Shown here piece after piece: positions 9,760-18,831 of a stretch of 46,430 nt of DNA. Source of the DNA: Phycisphaerales bacterium (GTDB lineage Bacteria; Planctomycetota; Phycisphaerae; Phycisphaerales; UBA1924); contig JAJDDM010000168.1 in assembly GCA_029260315.1 (NCBI GenBank), positions 1-46,430 on the forward strand. The letters are read 5' to 3'. Made by a program: the position numbers and the translations under genes. The first letter of the stretch is position 1, and each line of letters opens with the position of its first letter. A model generated the notes under the pieces. It saw only the letters and a list, made by a program, of their open reading frames with translations, searched no databases and had not been told where the DNA came from.

Positions 9760-11853
9760 TCACCCCATGTCACCCAGGAACTCCGACCCAGGCTCCACCC
9801 CGGTCACCAGCAACCGATCCCGCGCCCGTGTGCACGCTACGTAGAGCAGGTGCCGCTCGGTGTTGTAGACCTCGTCGAGGTCCGACTCGTCCGCGATGGT
9901 CTCGATGCGTTCCTGCAACGGAACGACCTCGTCGTCGCAGGCCATGACGGCCACGGCCCGGAACTCGAGCCCCTTGGCGCGGTGCATCGTGCTGAGGGAG
10001 GCCTGGCCGTGCACGGTCTCCATGCGAGGGCCGACGACACGGTAGGCCAGGCCCGAGGCATCCAATGCGGCCTCGGCGCGGGGAACCTGTGCGTCGGATC
10101 GGACGAAGACAGCGATCTCGTGGGGCTCCAGGCCCTCGGCGCTCCAGGCTCGGATCCGGTCGGCCACGAGCTGCACCTCTGCCTCCGGCGACTCGACGAC
10201 TTCAAGTACCGGGGGCGGGCCATTGAAGACCGAAACCGTGCCGCGGCGATCCTCGGTGACGCCGTCCACATCGGCCAGCTCGGGCCCGAGCAGCTTGTCC
10301 GCCTGCATGCGGATCTGGTGGGACGTCCGGTAGTTGATGCGCAGGATCGACGAGCGCCCACGTATGTCGACCCCCAGGGCCTTCCATGAGAAGGGCTGCT
10401 GGAAGATGCGCTGACCCAGGTCGCCCGCGAAGAAGAGGCTGTCGGGGCGTCCGTCACCCAGCGCGGACAGAAAGCGCAGCTCGGCCACGCCGATGTCCTG
10501 GGCCTCGTCGATGACGGTGAAGTCGTAGGGCGGGTTGGAGGATTGTGCGAGCGCCTCCGTTAGCCGGCCGAACACTCCCGACATGGTGACGAGGCCGCGC
10601 TGCTCGAGTCCCGCGGCGACCTGTTCGAACACCTGCCACAGCAGCTTGCGCTGGGTCTCGGCCAAGCGCGTCTTGCGGCCAAGACGACGCACGTCCCGGT
10701 AGGCATCCCAATCCGCGAGCTGCCAGGCATCGACGACGGCCGACCACTCGGTCCACAGGAACTGGGGACTGAAGCGCAGGCCGTCGACGCCCGACGCCGC
10801 CTCGCCCAGCAGCTCCCGCACGGCCTCTTCGGTGGCCAGCTCGGCCGGCCCGACGTGGGCCTCCTGCAACCGCAGCGCCAGGCCCTCCATCGAGAGCACG
10901 TCGAGGCGCTCGGCCAGCCGGGGCTCGTTGCCGATGAGCCTCCGCAGCTTGACTCGCAGTGCGCTGGCGAGCGTCTCCGAGAAGGTCGTGAGCAGTACGC
11001 GCGCATCCGGGTGCCGCCGGGCCAGGTGCACGGCCCGGTGCAAGGCCACGATCGTCTTGCCCGTGCCCGCTGAACCCGCCACACGCGCTGGCCCCGAGAA
11101 CTCCCGCTCGACGATCTGGCGCTGGGCCGGATGCAGGAAGACCGTCCACTTCTCCCAGGGGAAGTCGAGGGCGCGCTCGAACTCGTCCTTGTCGGTCATG
11201 ACGCGGAAGCGCCGCTGGGCGTCCGGGTGCGCGAAGGGGTCGGCCTCGGCCGCGGCATGTACCGGCACGGCCGGCGTATTGCCCGTGGCCAGCTCGAGCA
11301 GGGCCTCGGCTGCCTCGGCCGGCAGGTGGTCGGCCAGCTCAAGCACCGAGTCCTCCGTGGCAGCCTTCACGTCGGCCAACCACTCCGGCGGAATGCCGTA
11401 GCCCAGCAGGTCTTCTTCAGACACGTCCACGAAGAGCGGCCGCGCGGGTAGCGTGGGCGAGGCAGTCGCGGGCTCGGCCACGACCGGCGCCTCGACGTAC
11501 CGCGGGATCTCGATCTCGCGCACCGTCTCGCGCACCTCGACGAGCTGGGCCGCGCCGGTCTTCGGGTGGCGCTCCAGCTTGCGCCGCTCGGCCCACGCGT
11601 ACGCGGCGTCGTGGTGGTCGACGTAACACAGCATGAAACTGGCATCGGTCTTGTGGACGATGACCCGGATGTCGCGGCTCACTCGCACCGACCAGAAGCT
11701 CTTGTCCTTCGCCCGGTCGAGCTTGTGGAACTGCAGCCCGGGGTGAGCCGGGTTCATCTGCAGGTCGAAGGCCGTGGTCTTGACGGCCTTCTGCTCATCG
11801 TTGGTCAGCTCGGCCAAGCTGTCCGAGAAGGTGTCCGCGATGCGGAACTCCAT
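9760..11853 (-). CDS. UvrD-type helicase with RelE/ParE-like N-terminal domain
   Basis: This encodes 697 residues. Residues 1-95 have the strand/helix pattern of RelE/ParE/HigB-fold proteins ('S-F-W-S-V-R-V-S-R-D-I-R-V-I-V-H-K' and 'Y-V-D-H-H-D-x-A-Y-x-W-A'). The rest is a superfamily 1A helicase: Walker A at 260-267 (G-S-A-G-T-G-K-T), DEAQ box at 449-452 ('V-I-D-E-A-Q-D'), 'I-N-Y-R-T-S-H-Q-I-R' (motif IV), 'S-T-M-H-R-A-K-G-L-E-F' (motif V) and 'L-Y-V-A-C-T-R-A-R-D' (motif VI). No separate nuclease domain is visible. Its ATG overlaps the Mod stop codon (ATGA), so it belongs to the restriction operon. It probably unwinds or translocates DNA; whether the N-terminal domain is a toxin remnant or a nucleic-acid-binding module is unknown. 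Confidence 0.88.
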   Translation of the reverse strand: MEFRIADTFSDSLAELTNDEQKAVKTTAFDLQMNPAHPGLQFHKLDRAKDKSFWSVRVSRDIRVIVHKTDASFMLCYVDHHDAAYAWAERRKLERHPKTGAAQLVEVRETVREIEIPRYVEAPVVAEPATASPTLPARPLFVDVSEEDLLGYGIPPEWLADVKAATEDSVLELADHLPAEAAEALLELATGNTPAVPVHAAAEADPFAHPDAQRRFRVMTDKDEFERALDFPWEKWTVFLHPAQRQIVEREFSGPARVAGSAGTGKTIVALHRAVHLARRHPDARVLLTTFSETLASALRVKLRRLIGNEPRLAERLDVLSMEGLALRLQEAHVGPAELATEEAVRELLGEAASGVDGLRFSPQFLWTEWSAVVDAWQLADWDAYRDVRRLGRKTRLAETQRKLLWQVFEQVAAGLEQRGLVTMSGVFGRLTEALAQSSNPPYDFTVIDEAQDIGVAELRFLSALGDGRPDSLFFAGDLGQRIFQQPFSWKALGVDIRGRSSILRINYRTSHQIRMQADKLLGPELADVDGVTEDRRGTVSVFNGPPPVLEVVESPEAEVQLVADRIRAWSAEGLEPHEIAVFVRSDAQVPRAEAALDASGLAYRVVGPRMETVHGQASLSTMHRAKGLEFRAVAVMACDDEVVPLQERIETIADESDLDEVYNTERHLLYVACTRARDRLLVTGVEPGSEFLGDMG

Positions 11854-14663
11854 CAGTCGACCCGGTAGACCTTCATGACCTCGTCGCCAAGGTGGTTGAT
11901 GACCTTGACGGCGATGCGCCCCGATGCCGGCTTGGGGAAGGGCCGCGAGGTGTCGCTGTTCAGCGTCTCCCAGGCCTCCTTGTCGATCTCGGCCTTGAGC
12001 GTCGTCTTGAGCGCCTTATACGGATCGTTGGCGCCCAGGAAGTAGGCGTGCCGCACGAAGAAGCTCTCTTCGTCGTAGTCGGTGTCGATGAACCAGCAGG
12101 CGATGCCCTCGGCGCCGTCGCTGCGCACCTCGCCCGTGCTGGGGTGGAAGACATCGACGCCGTTGATCTTGACGACGATCTGGTCGGCGTCGTCGTCGTC
12201 CGGAAGGATGTCGATGTCGGGCTCGCCGAAGATCACGAACAGGTTGCCCTTGCCCGTGTTCTTCAGGTCGTCGGCCATGTGCAGGTCGGCATTCATGTGG
12301 GCCTTGAGCACCGGCACCTTGCCCAGGCTGTCGAACTCGGTGGAGTGGGCGTCATAGCTGAACGCGCAGGCGATGAGCACGTCGAAGCCTGCGTCGGCAG
12401 CCTCGCGCGCCGCGGCCACCAGGTCGGCCCGCGACACCGTGCCGAACTCGGGGCCGATGAACACGGCCGCGCGCCGCTCGGTGCCGTCGTCCTCGTCGCC
12501 TTCCTGGTAGCGCCCCTCGGCGGAGATCCACTTGCCGGGCCAGGGCGCGAGGGACGAGAACGTGATCTTGTCCTCCTTGTGCGCCTGCTGGACGCCGGCC
12601 GTCTCGAGGTTCTCGAGGATCATCGTGACGAAGTCGCCGGCCTCCGCGGTCTCGGACTCGGCCACGGCCAACGGGTCGATGAGCTCGTCATCCGCGCCCA
12701 CGTGCAGGCTGCGATGCGGGCTCAGGCTCTCGACCGTGAACGGCCCGGCCACACGGACGGTCTTCTTGTCCTCGCAGGGCTTGTCGTAGAGGTACTCGAA
12801 GTCGGCTTTGGCAGCGATCGAGGCGTCAATCTCCTTCTGGCGCGCGATGCGGGCCTCCCACCAGCCGGCGTGGAGAGACTTGGCATCGTCGGCCCAGTCA
12901 GCGTCGGCTTCGCGGGGGATCTCCCATTCCTCCCAGGACTTGTCGAGGGCCGCGTTAAGCTGATCGTGGAGCGGTTCGAGCGTCTTCTGCCACTTGTCGT
13001 GGATGACGTCGATCTCCGCGTTGTGCGCAATCGACTTGAGTGTGATGTGGGGTATCCGCTCGTAGACGAAGCCATGGCGGATGTTGCGGTGGGTCGGCTG
13101 GGAGCTTGGCTCGGCGCGGGCAATCTCGGCTTCCTTGAGCTGACCGTCTCGGGAGTCGGCAAGCAGATAGAAGGGATGGCGTGCACCCATGACCCGGGCG
13201 CGGGCAAGCGCGAGCGACACGCGGGATGTATCCATTGTTATCCACCGACGACCCCACTGCTCTGCAACAAACGCGGTAGTGCCGGATCCGCAGGTGGGGT
13301 CGAGCACAAGGTCCCCCGGATCTGTCGACATCAGAATGCAGCGTTGGATGATCTTCTGAATCGTTTGGACGACATAGATCTTCGGCTCCAGGAAGCCCCC
13401 CGTGCCAGTGTCTGCCCATACGTTGTCGATAGGCGTTGCATCGTAGTCCTGCCAAGCACGTAGGAAGCCAATCCCGTTTCCTATCTTCACAATCCGCCCG
13501 GCCTTCATGACTCGAGTCATATTCTCGATCGTGGTCCCCCACCACCTCCCACCTGGTTCGTAGGCACGCCCGTGAAAGGTGACCGCATACTTCGCGCCAG
13601 GGCCTGGCTTTGTGAGGTCAACTATCCGAAACGCTGATTCCGGAGAAGCGCATTCGCGACCAGCAATGCGTGCCGGTACGCCGGCCTCATCGCGGATGTG
13701 CCGAAAGTTCACCCCTTCCTTGCCCTCCAAGCTCTTGCTCTTGAGTAGCTGCCTGTACTTGATCGCAGACTGGTCGCGCGCGTACCACAGAATGTAGTCA
13801 GTGGATGCTGAGATACGCGACGAGGCTGCTAGGCCAGATGTCTTCACGACTGTTATCTGCACTACGAAGTTGTTTACCCCGAATACCTCATCCATCACTG
13901 CTCGGACGCGGTGGATATTCTCATCGCCGATCTGCACGAAGATGGACCCGGAATCAGTTAGGAGATCGCGGGCAACAGTAAGCCGATCGCGTAGATACGT
14001 CAGATAGCTGTGAATTCCATCCCGCCACGTATCGCGAAACGCCTTGACCTGCTCAGGCTCGCGCGTGATGTGGTCCGCCTTGCCATCCTTCACGTCGCGA
14101 CTGGTCGTCGACCACTGGAAGTTGCTGTTGAACTTGATGCCGTAGGGCGGATCGAAGTAGATGCACTGCACCTTACCGCGCAGACCTTCACGCTCGGCCA
14201 GGCTCGCCATGACCTGCAGCGAGTCGCCCAGAATCATGCGGTTCGTCCAGTTGGCCTCGTGCTGGTAGAACTCGGTCTTGGCCGCGTCGCCGCCCTCGAC
14301 ACCATTGAAGTCGGCGAAGAGGTCCGCCTGCAGTCCGTCGCCCTGCTTGGCGGCCTCGTCCTCGGCCTGCGTGCTGCGCTTGACGAGGTCGTCGATGAGC
14401 ACCTTGGGGTGCACCTTCTCCTGGATGAACAGCGGCGGCGCGTTGACCACGAGGTCTGACCAGTCCTGCTCGTCCTTGCCGCGCCAAACGAGTTGGGGGT
14501 CGAGGTCGCGGTTGCGGCGTTCGTAGGCCACGCGGATCGGGTCCTGCACCGACTCGTCGAGCATCGACTGGTGCTCGGCCGTGGGGATGTTCGTCCGCGC
14601 GGCCTCGTCGTGGGTGATCGTCGCGACCGACTTCTTCTTCTTCGCGGCCTTCTTGCGGGCCAT
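11853..14663 (-). CDS. mod: Type III-like DNA adenine methyltransferase (Mod)
   Basis: This encodes 936 residues. It is a beta-class amino-methyltransferase: the catalytic D-P-P-Y motif (170-173, 'Y-F-D-P-P-Y-G-I') precedes the AdoMet-binding motif D-P-T-C-G-S-G-T-T (455-463). The insert between them is where beta-class enzymes carry their target-recognition domain. The gene is visibly poorer in GC there (about 13,250-14,060) than on either side, suggesting the specificity segment has been exchanged. The N-terminus is Lys/Ala-rich ('M-A-R-K-K-A-A-K-K-K-K'), and the C-terminal 450 residues are an extended region typical of the Mod partner of the BPTD_3080-type restriction protein. It lies 14 bases downstream of res. 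Methylation of adenine would protect host sites. Confidence 0.93.
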   Translation of the reverse strand: MARKKAAKKKKSVATITHDEAARTNIPTAEHQSMLDESVQDPIRVAYERRNRDLDPQLVWRGKDEQDWSDLVVNAPPLFIQEKVHPKVLIDDLVKRSTQAEDEAAKQGDGLQADLFADFNGVEGGDAAKTEFYQHEANWTNRMILGDSLQVMASLAEREGLRGKVQCIYFDPPYGIKFNSNFQWSTTSRDVKDGKADHITREPEQVKAFRDTWRDGIHSYLTYLRDRLTVARDLLTDSGSIFVQIGDENIHRVRAVMDEVFGVNNFVVQITVVKTSGLAASSRISASTDYILWYARDQSAIKYRQLLKSKSLEGKEGVNFRHIRDEAGVPARIAGRECASPESAFRIVDLTKPGPGAKYAVTFHGRAYEPGGRWWGTTIENMTRVMKAGRIVKIGNGIGFLRAWQDYDATPIDNVWADTGTGGFLEPKIYVVQTIQKIIQRCILMSTDPGDLVLDPTCGSGTTAFVAEQWGRRWITMDTSRVSLALARARVMGARHPFYLLADSRDGQLKEAEIARAEPSSQPTHRNIRHGFVYERIPHITLKSIAHNAEIDVIHDKWQKTLEPLHDQLNAALDKSWEEWEIPREADADWADDAKSLHAGWWEARIARQKEIDASIAAKADFEYLYDKPCEDKKTVRVAGPFTVESLSPHRSLHVGADDELIDPLAVAESETAEAGDFVTMILENLETAGVQQAHKEDKITFSSLAPWPGKWISAEGRYQEGDEDDGTERRAAVFIGPEFGTVSRADLVAAAREAADAGFDVLIACAFSYDAHSTEFDSLGKVPVLKAHMNADLHMADDLKNTGKGNLFVIFGEPDIDILPDDDDADQIVVKINGVDVFHPSTGEVRSDGAEGIACWFIDTDYDEESFFVRHAYFLGANDPYKALKTTLKAEIDKEAWETLNSDTSRPFPKPASGRIAVKVINHLGDEVMKVYRVD

Positions 14664-14677
14664 GGGGTGGCTCGTTC

Positions 14678-17600
14678 TCAGGGGGTCTTTGCGGCGGGTT
14701 CGGTGTTGGTGCGGGCGACGGCGTCAGCGATGAGCTGATCGAGTTCGTCCTGGAATCTGTACGGCCTCGTAAACTCGGCGAAGGCCCAGCGCCCGTGGCT
14801 GCCTAGGCGGTTCACGCCTGGCACCCAGTAGGTGTCCATGGTCGACTTCTTCTCCATTGCATCCTCGCCGCGGAAGCCCTTGATCTCGGCGACCAGGTGC
14901 AGCAGGTTGGGCTCGCCGTCGATGTCGGGCCGGCCATCGTCGATCAGCACGATGAAGTCGGGGCGGTAGCGGCGGGCTTCCTGGCCCATGACGTACGGCA
15001 CCTCGAAGCCCAGGCTGTGGTTCTTCACGTAGGCCTTCACCCGCTTCGTCTGCTCGACGATCCGGCAGAACTCTTTTTCCCAGCCGCTGTCGGTGACGGC
15101 CCAGTTCACGTGGCAGAGCTCGGGGCTCGTCTTGTAGCGATCCCGCTTCGAGGTAGTGAAGCGCACATGTCGCGTCGAGCCGGTGGGGTTGTAGGCGTCG
15201 AGTACCGCCCGGATGGGCTTCTCATCAGGATTGGCCCTGTTGATGGCAGCTCTATTGATGGCGCGTGTGATACGGGTGCAAGCAAGTTCTCCGAGCTGCT
15301 TGTAGCTGAGCTGGGCTGGATACGTGCCACCGACACAGGTCAGATACTCGTCGAGCCATTGGCGAGTGATCCGCTTCAGCTGTCCAAACAAGTGCAGCTT
15401 TGGCTCGCCGTTCTTGTCCAGCCAGTCTTGATAGAGCAACTGACGTGTGAGCCTGAACAACAGTGTGGAATGCCGCACGTCTCCGAGGTGCTTCAGACTA
15501 AGGTCGACACCCTCGCCAACGATTCCCTCCTGACGAACCTCGGACGGCCCTACTCTCTCCGGCGTGAGCTCCAGCCTGTCGTCGTCGTTGAATGCTGCCT
15601 CAAGTAGATCCTCCGGCAGCTCGACCCTGTAGCCCTCGACCCGCGGGAAGGTGATCTCGCAGGCGTCGCGCTCCGGCGAGATGGCCTTGACCTGCACAGT
15701 CTCGCGCGGGAGCTGCGGCTTGCTTACGACCGGTTTGGCGTTGAAGTCGAACGGGATGCCCAGCACGTCGGCGTACTCGACGTTGAACAGGTTGTCGTCA
15801 TTCAGGTCGTACGACTGACGGCGGAGGGCCCGGCCGATGACCTGTTCGCACAGAAGTTGGGTGCCGAAGGCCCGCACGCCGAGCACGTGGGTGACCGTGT
15901 TCGCATCCCAGCCCTCGGTCAGCATCGATACCGACACCACGCAGCGGATCTGCCCGCCCAGCCGGCCCTTCTTGCCGACCGTGTTCATGACCTCGCGCAG
16001 CAGGTCGGCTTCAGTGATGTTCTCGGCCTTCTGGCGATCATTGGTGCGCTCGATGATCTCGCGCCGGAAGCGCTCGATCTCGTCGGACGCCAAGTCCCGG
16101 AATCTCTTGTCGAGGGCGTCTCCTGACTCGATCTGTCGGCTGTCGATCAGCAGCGTCTTGGGCTTGCCGAGGGGATTGCCGTGCTCATCGAAGTTTCGAA
16201 ACAACTCAAGACGCCCCTCGATCAGTGACTCGGATCCGTCCTCGTGTGGCTGCATGAAGCCGGAGATGTACTTGTAGACCAGCTCGGATGCCGAGGTGTT
16301 CTGGCACACCACGATGAAGCAGGGGGGCTCCTCGATTCCCTCGTCCGCCCAGAGCTTGTAGGTCTTCTCATAGTGCCCGTACAGCGCCTCGAGGGCAGTC
16401 TGCAATTCGAGCGGGATGTCGAGGGGGTTGAGCGTCTTCCCCTTGCCGCGCCCCTTCTTCGGCATCTTCTTGCCGATGTGCTTCCACAGCTCGCGGTACA
16501 TCGGCATCTCCTCGGCCACGATGTTGTCGGCCACGGGGACACGGGGCAGCTTGACGATGCCGCACTCGATGGCGTCCATCAGCGAGAAGTCGCTCATGGT
16601 CCAGGGAAACAGGGTGCCCTCGACGTAGCCGGATCCGCTCAGGAAGAACGGCGTCGCCGACAGGTCGATGATGCGGTTCAGGCCCAGCCGGCGCTGGACG
16701 ATCTCGATACCGCTGATCCACAGGCGCGCCGCCTCCTTGTTCTTGAAGGCATCCTTCTTCTCGTCCCCCTTCAGCTCCTCCTCGGTAGCCTCGCCAGGCT
16801 TCTCGCGGTAGCAGTGGTGGGCCTCGTCGTTGAGCACCAGGATGCCCTTCATGCCCATGAGCTCGGGCATGACACGCTGGATCATCTGGCCCTCGGTCTC
16901 GACCGTCTGGATCGGATCGCCTCGGCCTTGCAGCAGCGAGCGTCCGCCCTTCGAGATGTCGAGCGTCTCGCGCAGCTTGAAGGCGTGGTAGTTGGTGATG
17001 ACGATCTTTGCCCGGTCGAGATCGGGCAGCATGTCCTGGGGCACGATCTCCCAGCTCGCGTAGTAACTGTCCGGGTCGTTGGGCTGCAGGACGCGGAGGC
17101 GATCCTTGATGGTGATACCCGGCGCGACGATCAGGAAGCCGCGCGTGAACTTCTTGCTGCCGGGCCGGCGCACGGCGTTGACCGTCTGCCATGCGATGAG
17201 CATGGCCATAACCGTGGTCTTCCCGGCACCCGTCGCGAGCTTGAGCGCCAGGCGGGAGAGTCCGGGGTTGGCTGCCTCGTTCGCGTTCTCAAGGTGGTCG
17301 AGGATTGCCCCGTACTTCTTGGGCATCTTCGGCGCCACCTCGGCCAGCCAGATCGCCGTCTCTGCCGCCTCGACCTGGCAGAAGAAGGGGCGCAGGTTTG
17401 CAAACTCGTGATGGCGCCAGTGCTGGAGCAAACGCGCCGTCTCGGGTGTGACGCCCCACTCGGCAGAAGGCAGCTGGCGCCACCGGTCCACCTCGATGCG
17501 GACGCGGTTGATGATCGGCGTCGGATCGTACTGCTGTCCCTCGGTGGCAAGGTCCTGGGCCGCGACGTCGTAGACCATCTCCGCTTGGTCGCCCGACTTC

Positions 17601-17764
17601 TTCCCGCGCTTCTTGGGCTTCGGGATCGGCGAGATGAACTTCGCCGTGCGGCGTGTGTCAACGATCGCGCCGGTCGGCTGACCGTCGGACTCGAGTGCCC
17701 AGTGGCGACCTGGGTAGTCGTACGGCGAGTTGAGGATCGGGCGCTCGAAGAAGGCGTCGCTCAT
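14678..17764 (-). CDS. res: Type III-like restriction helicase/nuclease (Res), BPTD_3080-like
   Basis: This encodes 1028 residues. I chose the ATG at 17764, overlapping the upstream gene's stop by ATGA; the frame extends 312 bases further but over that gene. The N-terminus 'F-F-E-R-P-I-L-N-S-P-Y-x-Y-P-x-R-H-W' is the hallmark I associate with the BPTD_3080 family of restriction endonucleases. It is a superfamily 2 helicase with Walker A at 177-184 (A-T-G-A-G-K-T-T), DEAH at 313-316, and 'S-A-T-P-F-F-L-S-G' and 'Q-V-I-G-R-A-L-R-R' motifs. The C-terminal nuclease has Asp936 ('R-P-D-F-I-V-L') and Glu960-x-Lys962 ('V-A-E-I-K-G-F'), a PD-(D/E)XK site. With Mod it would form an ATP-dependent restriction complex. 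A stretch near 15,200-15,600 is lower in GC. Confidence 0.92.
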   Translation of the reverse strand: MSDAFFERPILNSPYDYPGRHWALESDGQPTGAIVDTRRTAKFISPIPKPKKRGKKSGDQAEMVYDVAAQDLATEGQQYDPTPIINRVRIEVDRWRQLPSAEWGVTPETARLLQHWRHHEFANLRPFFCQVEAAETAIWLAEVAPKMPKKYGAILDHLENANEAANPGLSRLALKLATGAGKTTVMAMLIAWQTVNAVRRPGSKKFTRGFLIVAPGITIKDRLRVLQPNDPDSYYASWEIVPQDMLPDLDRAKIVITNYHAFKLRETLDISKGGRSLLQGRGDPIQTVETEGQMIQRVMPELMGMKGILVLNDEAHHCYREKPGEATEEELKGDEKKDAFKNKEAARLWISGIEIVQRRLGLNRIIDLSATPFFLSGSGYVEGTLFPWTMSDFSLMDAIECGIVKLPRVPVADNIVAEEMPMYRELWKHIGKKMPKKGRGKGKTLNPLDIPLELQTALEALYGHYEKTYKLWADEGIEEPPCFIVVCQNTSASELVYKYISGFMQPHEDGSESLIEGRLELFRNFDEHGNPLGKPKTLLIDSRQIESGDALDKRFRDLASDEIERFRREIIERTNDRQKAENITEADLLREVMNTVGKKGRLGGQIRCVVSVSMLTEGWDANTVTHVLGVRAFGTQLLCEQVIGRALRRQSYDLNDDNLFNVEYADVLGIPFDFNAKPVVSKPQLPRETVQVKAISPERDACEITFPRVEGYRVELPEDLLEAAFNDDDRLELTPERVGPSEVRQEGIVGEGVDLSLKHLGDVRHSTLLFRLTRQLLYQDWLDKNGEPKLHLFGQLKRITRQWLDEYLTCVGGTYPAQLSYKQLGELACTRITRAINRAAINRANPDEKPIRAVLDAYNPTGSTRHVRFTTSKRDRYKTSPELCHVNWAVTDSGWEKEFCRIVEQTKRVKAYVKNHSLGFEVPYVMGQEARRYRPDFIVLIDDGRPDIDGEPNLLHLVAEIKGFRGEDAMEKKSTMDTYWVPGVNRLGSHGRWAFAEFTRPYRFQDELDQLIADAVARTNTEPAAKTP

Positions 17765-18831
17765 GACCCACTCACCTCCACCACCACGCTCCCATCCCCC
17801 AACCGCTTCACCATCTCCCCCATCGCCTCTCCCGCGCGCCCGCCCCACTGATTCGAGATCGCCCAGGTCCGCCCGCCGCTGACGATCAGCTCGTCGTCGC
17901 CGCAGTACCAGCGCCGCGCGTCGAAGGCCCGGCCCGTCGCCTCCGCCTCGGCCAGCGCGGCCTCTTCGAAGCCCGCGCCGTCGCCCCCAAGCACCCCCGG
18001 CACGGAGAACCACAGGTTCTTCGCCCGCCACGGCACCGCGGCCACCACGTGCTCCGGCGTAACGCCTCGCCCGCACAGGTGCCGCACGACCAGCAGCACC
18101 GCGCGCCGCTTCGCCTGCCGCTCGTGTCGCACGCCGTCGAGGATCACGTCGTACTTCGTGTAGTCCCGCTTCCCCTCCCGCGACCGCCGCTTCTGCTTCC
18201 CCTTCTCCCGCAGCCGCACCTGGTACTCCTCGGCCTCGCGCAGCGGCAGCACCTGGTCCACGTCGGCCAGCAGCCGCCCCTCGAACTCGTAGGGCCGCAG
18301 CTGCACGCAGCGGATGTCAAGCCCGCGGTCGTTGAGCCACAGCACCGTCGACGTGATCTCGACGTTGAAGTCCATCGCCACGAGCACGATCCGGACCTCG
18401 CTGCCGAAGGTCTCCTCGTCGGGCTCGGACAGGTCCAGGAAGTCCAGCAGCGCCGAGCGGCCGTCGACCTGCTCGTCGCCCCGCTTCCGCCGATAGTCCT
18501 CGTAGGCCTGGACCGCCCGCTCGAAGGTCAGCGCGGACACCATCGCCGCGTAGCGCAGCGCCTGCAGGTCCATGTGCCCGCCGTCCTCGCCGCGCTTGAG
18601 CTCGACGACGACCAGCCGCGCCTCCTTGTCCAGGCACAGCAGGTCGATGCGACGCCGGCTGTCCTCCCAGTCGCCGAACTCCTCGGCCAGGACCATCGCG
18701 TCGGGCACGATGACCTCGATCTGATCCTGCAGCAGCCGCTGGAGGTCGGCTCGCTCCTGGAGCTTCTGGGCCGCGAAGGACGTGCCCTTCACCGCTTCGA
18801 GCCGATCCGCCCGCACCTCGTAGAGGGCCAC
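17761..18831 (-). CDS. NucS/DUF91-like nuclease-fold protein
   Basis: This encodes 356 residues from a GTG at 18831, giving 'M-A-L-Y-E-V'. A GAGGAGG (plus-strand 18837-18843) lies five bases upstream, which is why I prefer it to an in-frame GTG 21 bases earlier. The core 'R-R-I-D-L-L-C-L-D' (Asp63) followed by 'L-V-V-V-E-L-K-R-G' (Glu77, Lys79) is a PD-(D/E)XK site of the NucS/DUF91 type, and the preceding 'E-R-x-D-L-Q-R-L-L' is also seen in relatives. Residues about 190-225 are highly basic. It is first in the five-gene restriction operon and overlaps res by four bases. It may be an accessory nuclease or DNA-end sensor; the exact role is unknown. Confidence 0.75.
   Translation of the reverse strand: MALYEVRADRLEAVKGTSFAAQKLQERADLQRLLQDQIEVIVPDAMVLAEEFGDWEDSRRRIDLLCLDKEARLVVVELKRGEDGGHMDLQALRYAAMVSALTFERAVQAYEDYRRKRGDEQVDGRSALLDFLDLSEPDEETFGSEVRIVLVAMDFNVEITSTVLWLNDRGLDIRCVQLRPYEFEGRLLADVDQVLPLREAEEYQVRLREKGKQKRRSREGKRDYTKYDVILDGVRHERQAKRRAVLLVVRHLCGRGVTPEHVVAAVPWRAKNLWFSVPGVLGGDGAGFEEAALAEAEATGRAFDARRWYCGDDELIVSGGRTWAISNQWGGRAGEAMGEMVKRLGDGSVVVEVSGS

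Noticed and set aside
16244..17851. 535-residue plus-strand open frame
   Set aside because: Antisense shadow of res, which has complete helicase motifs.
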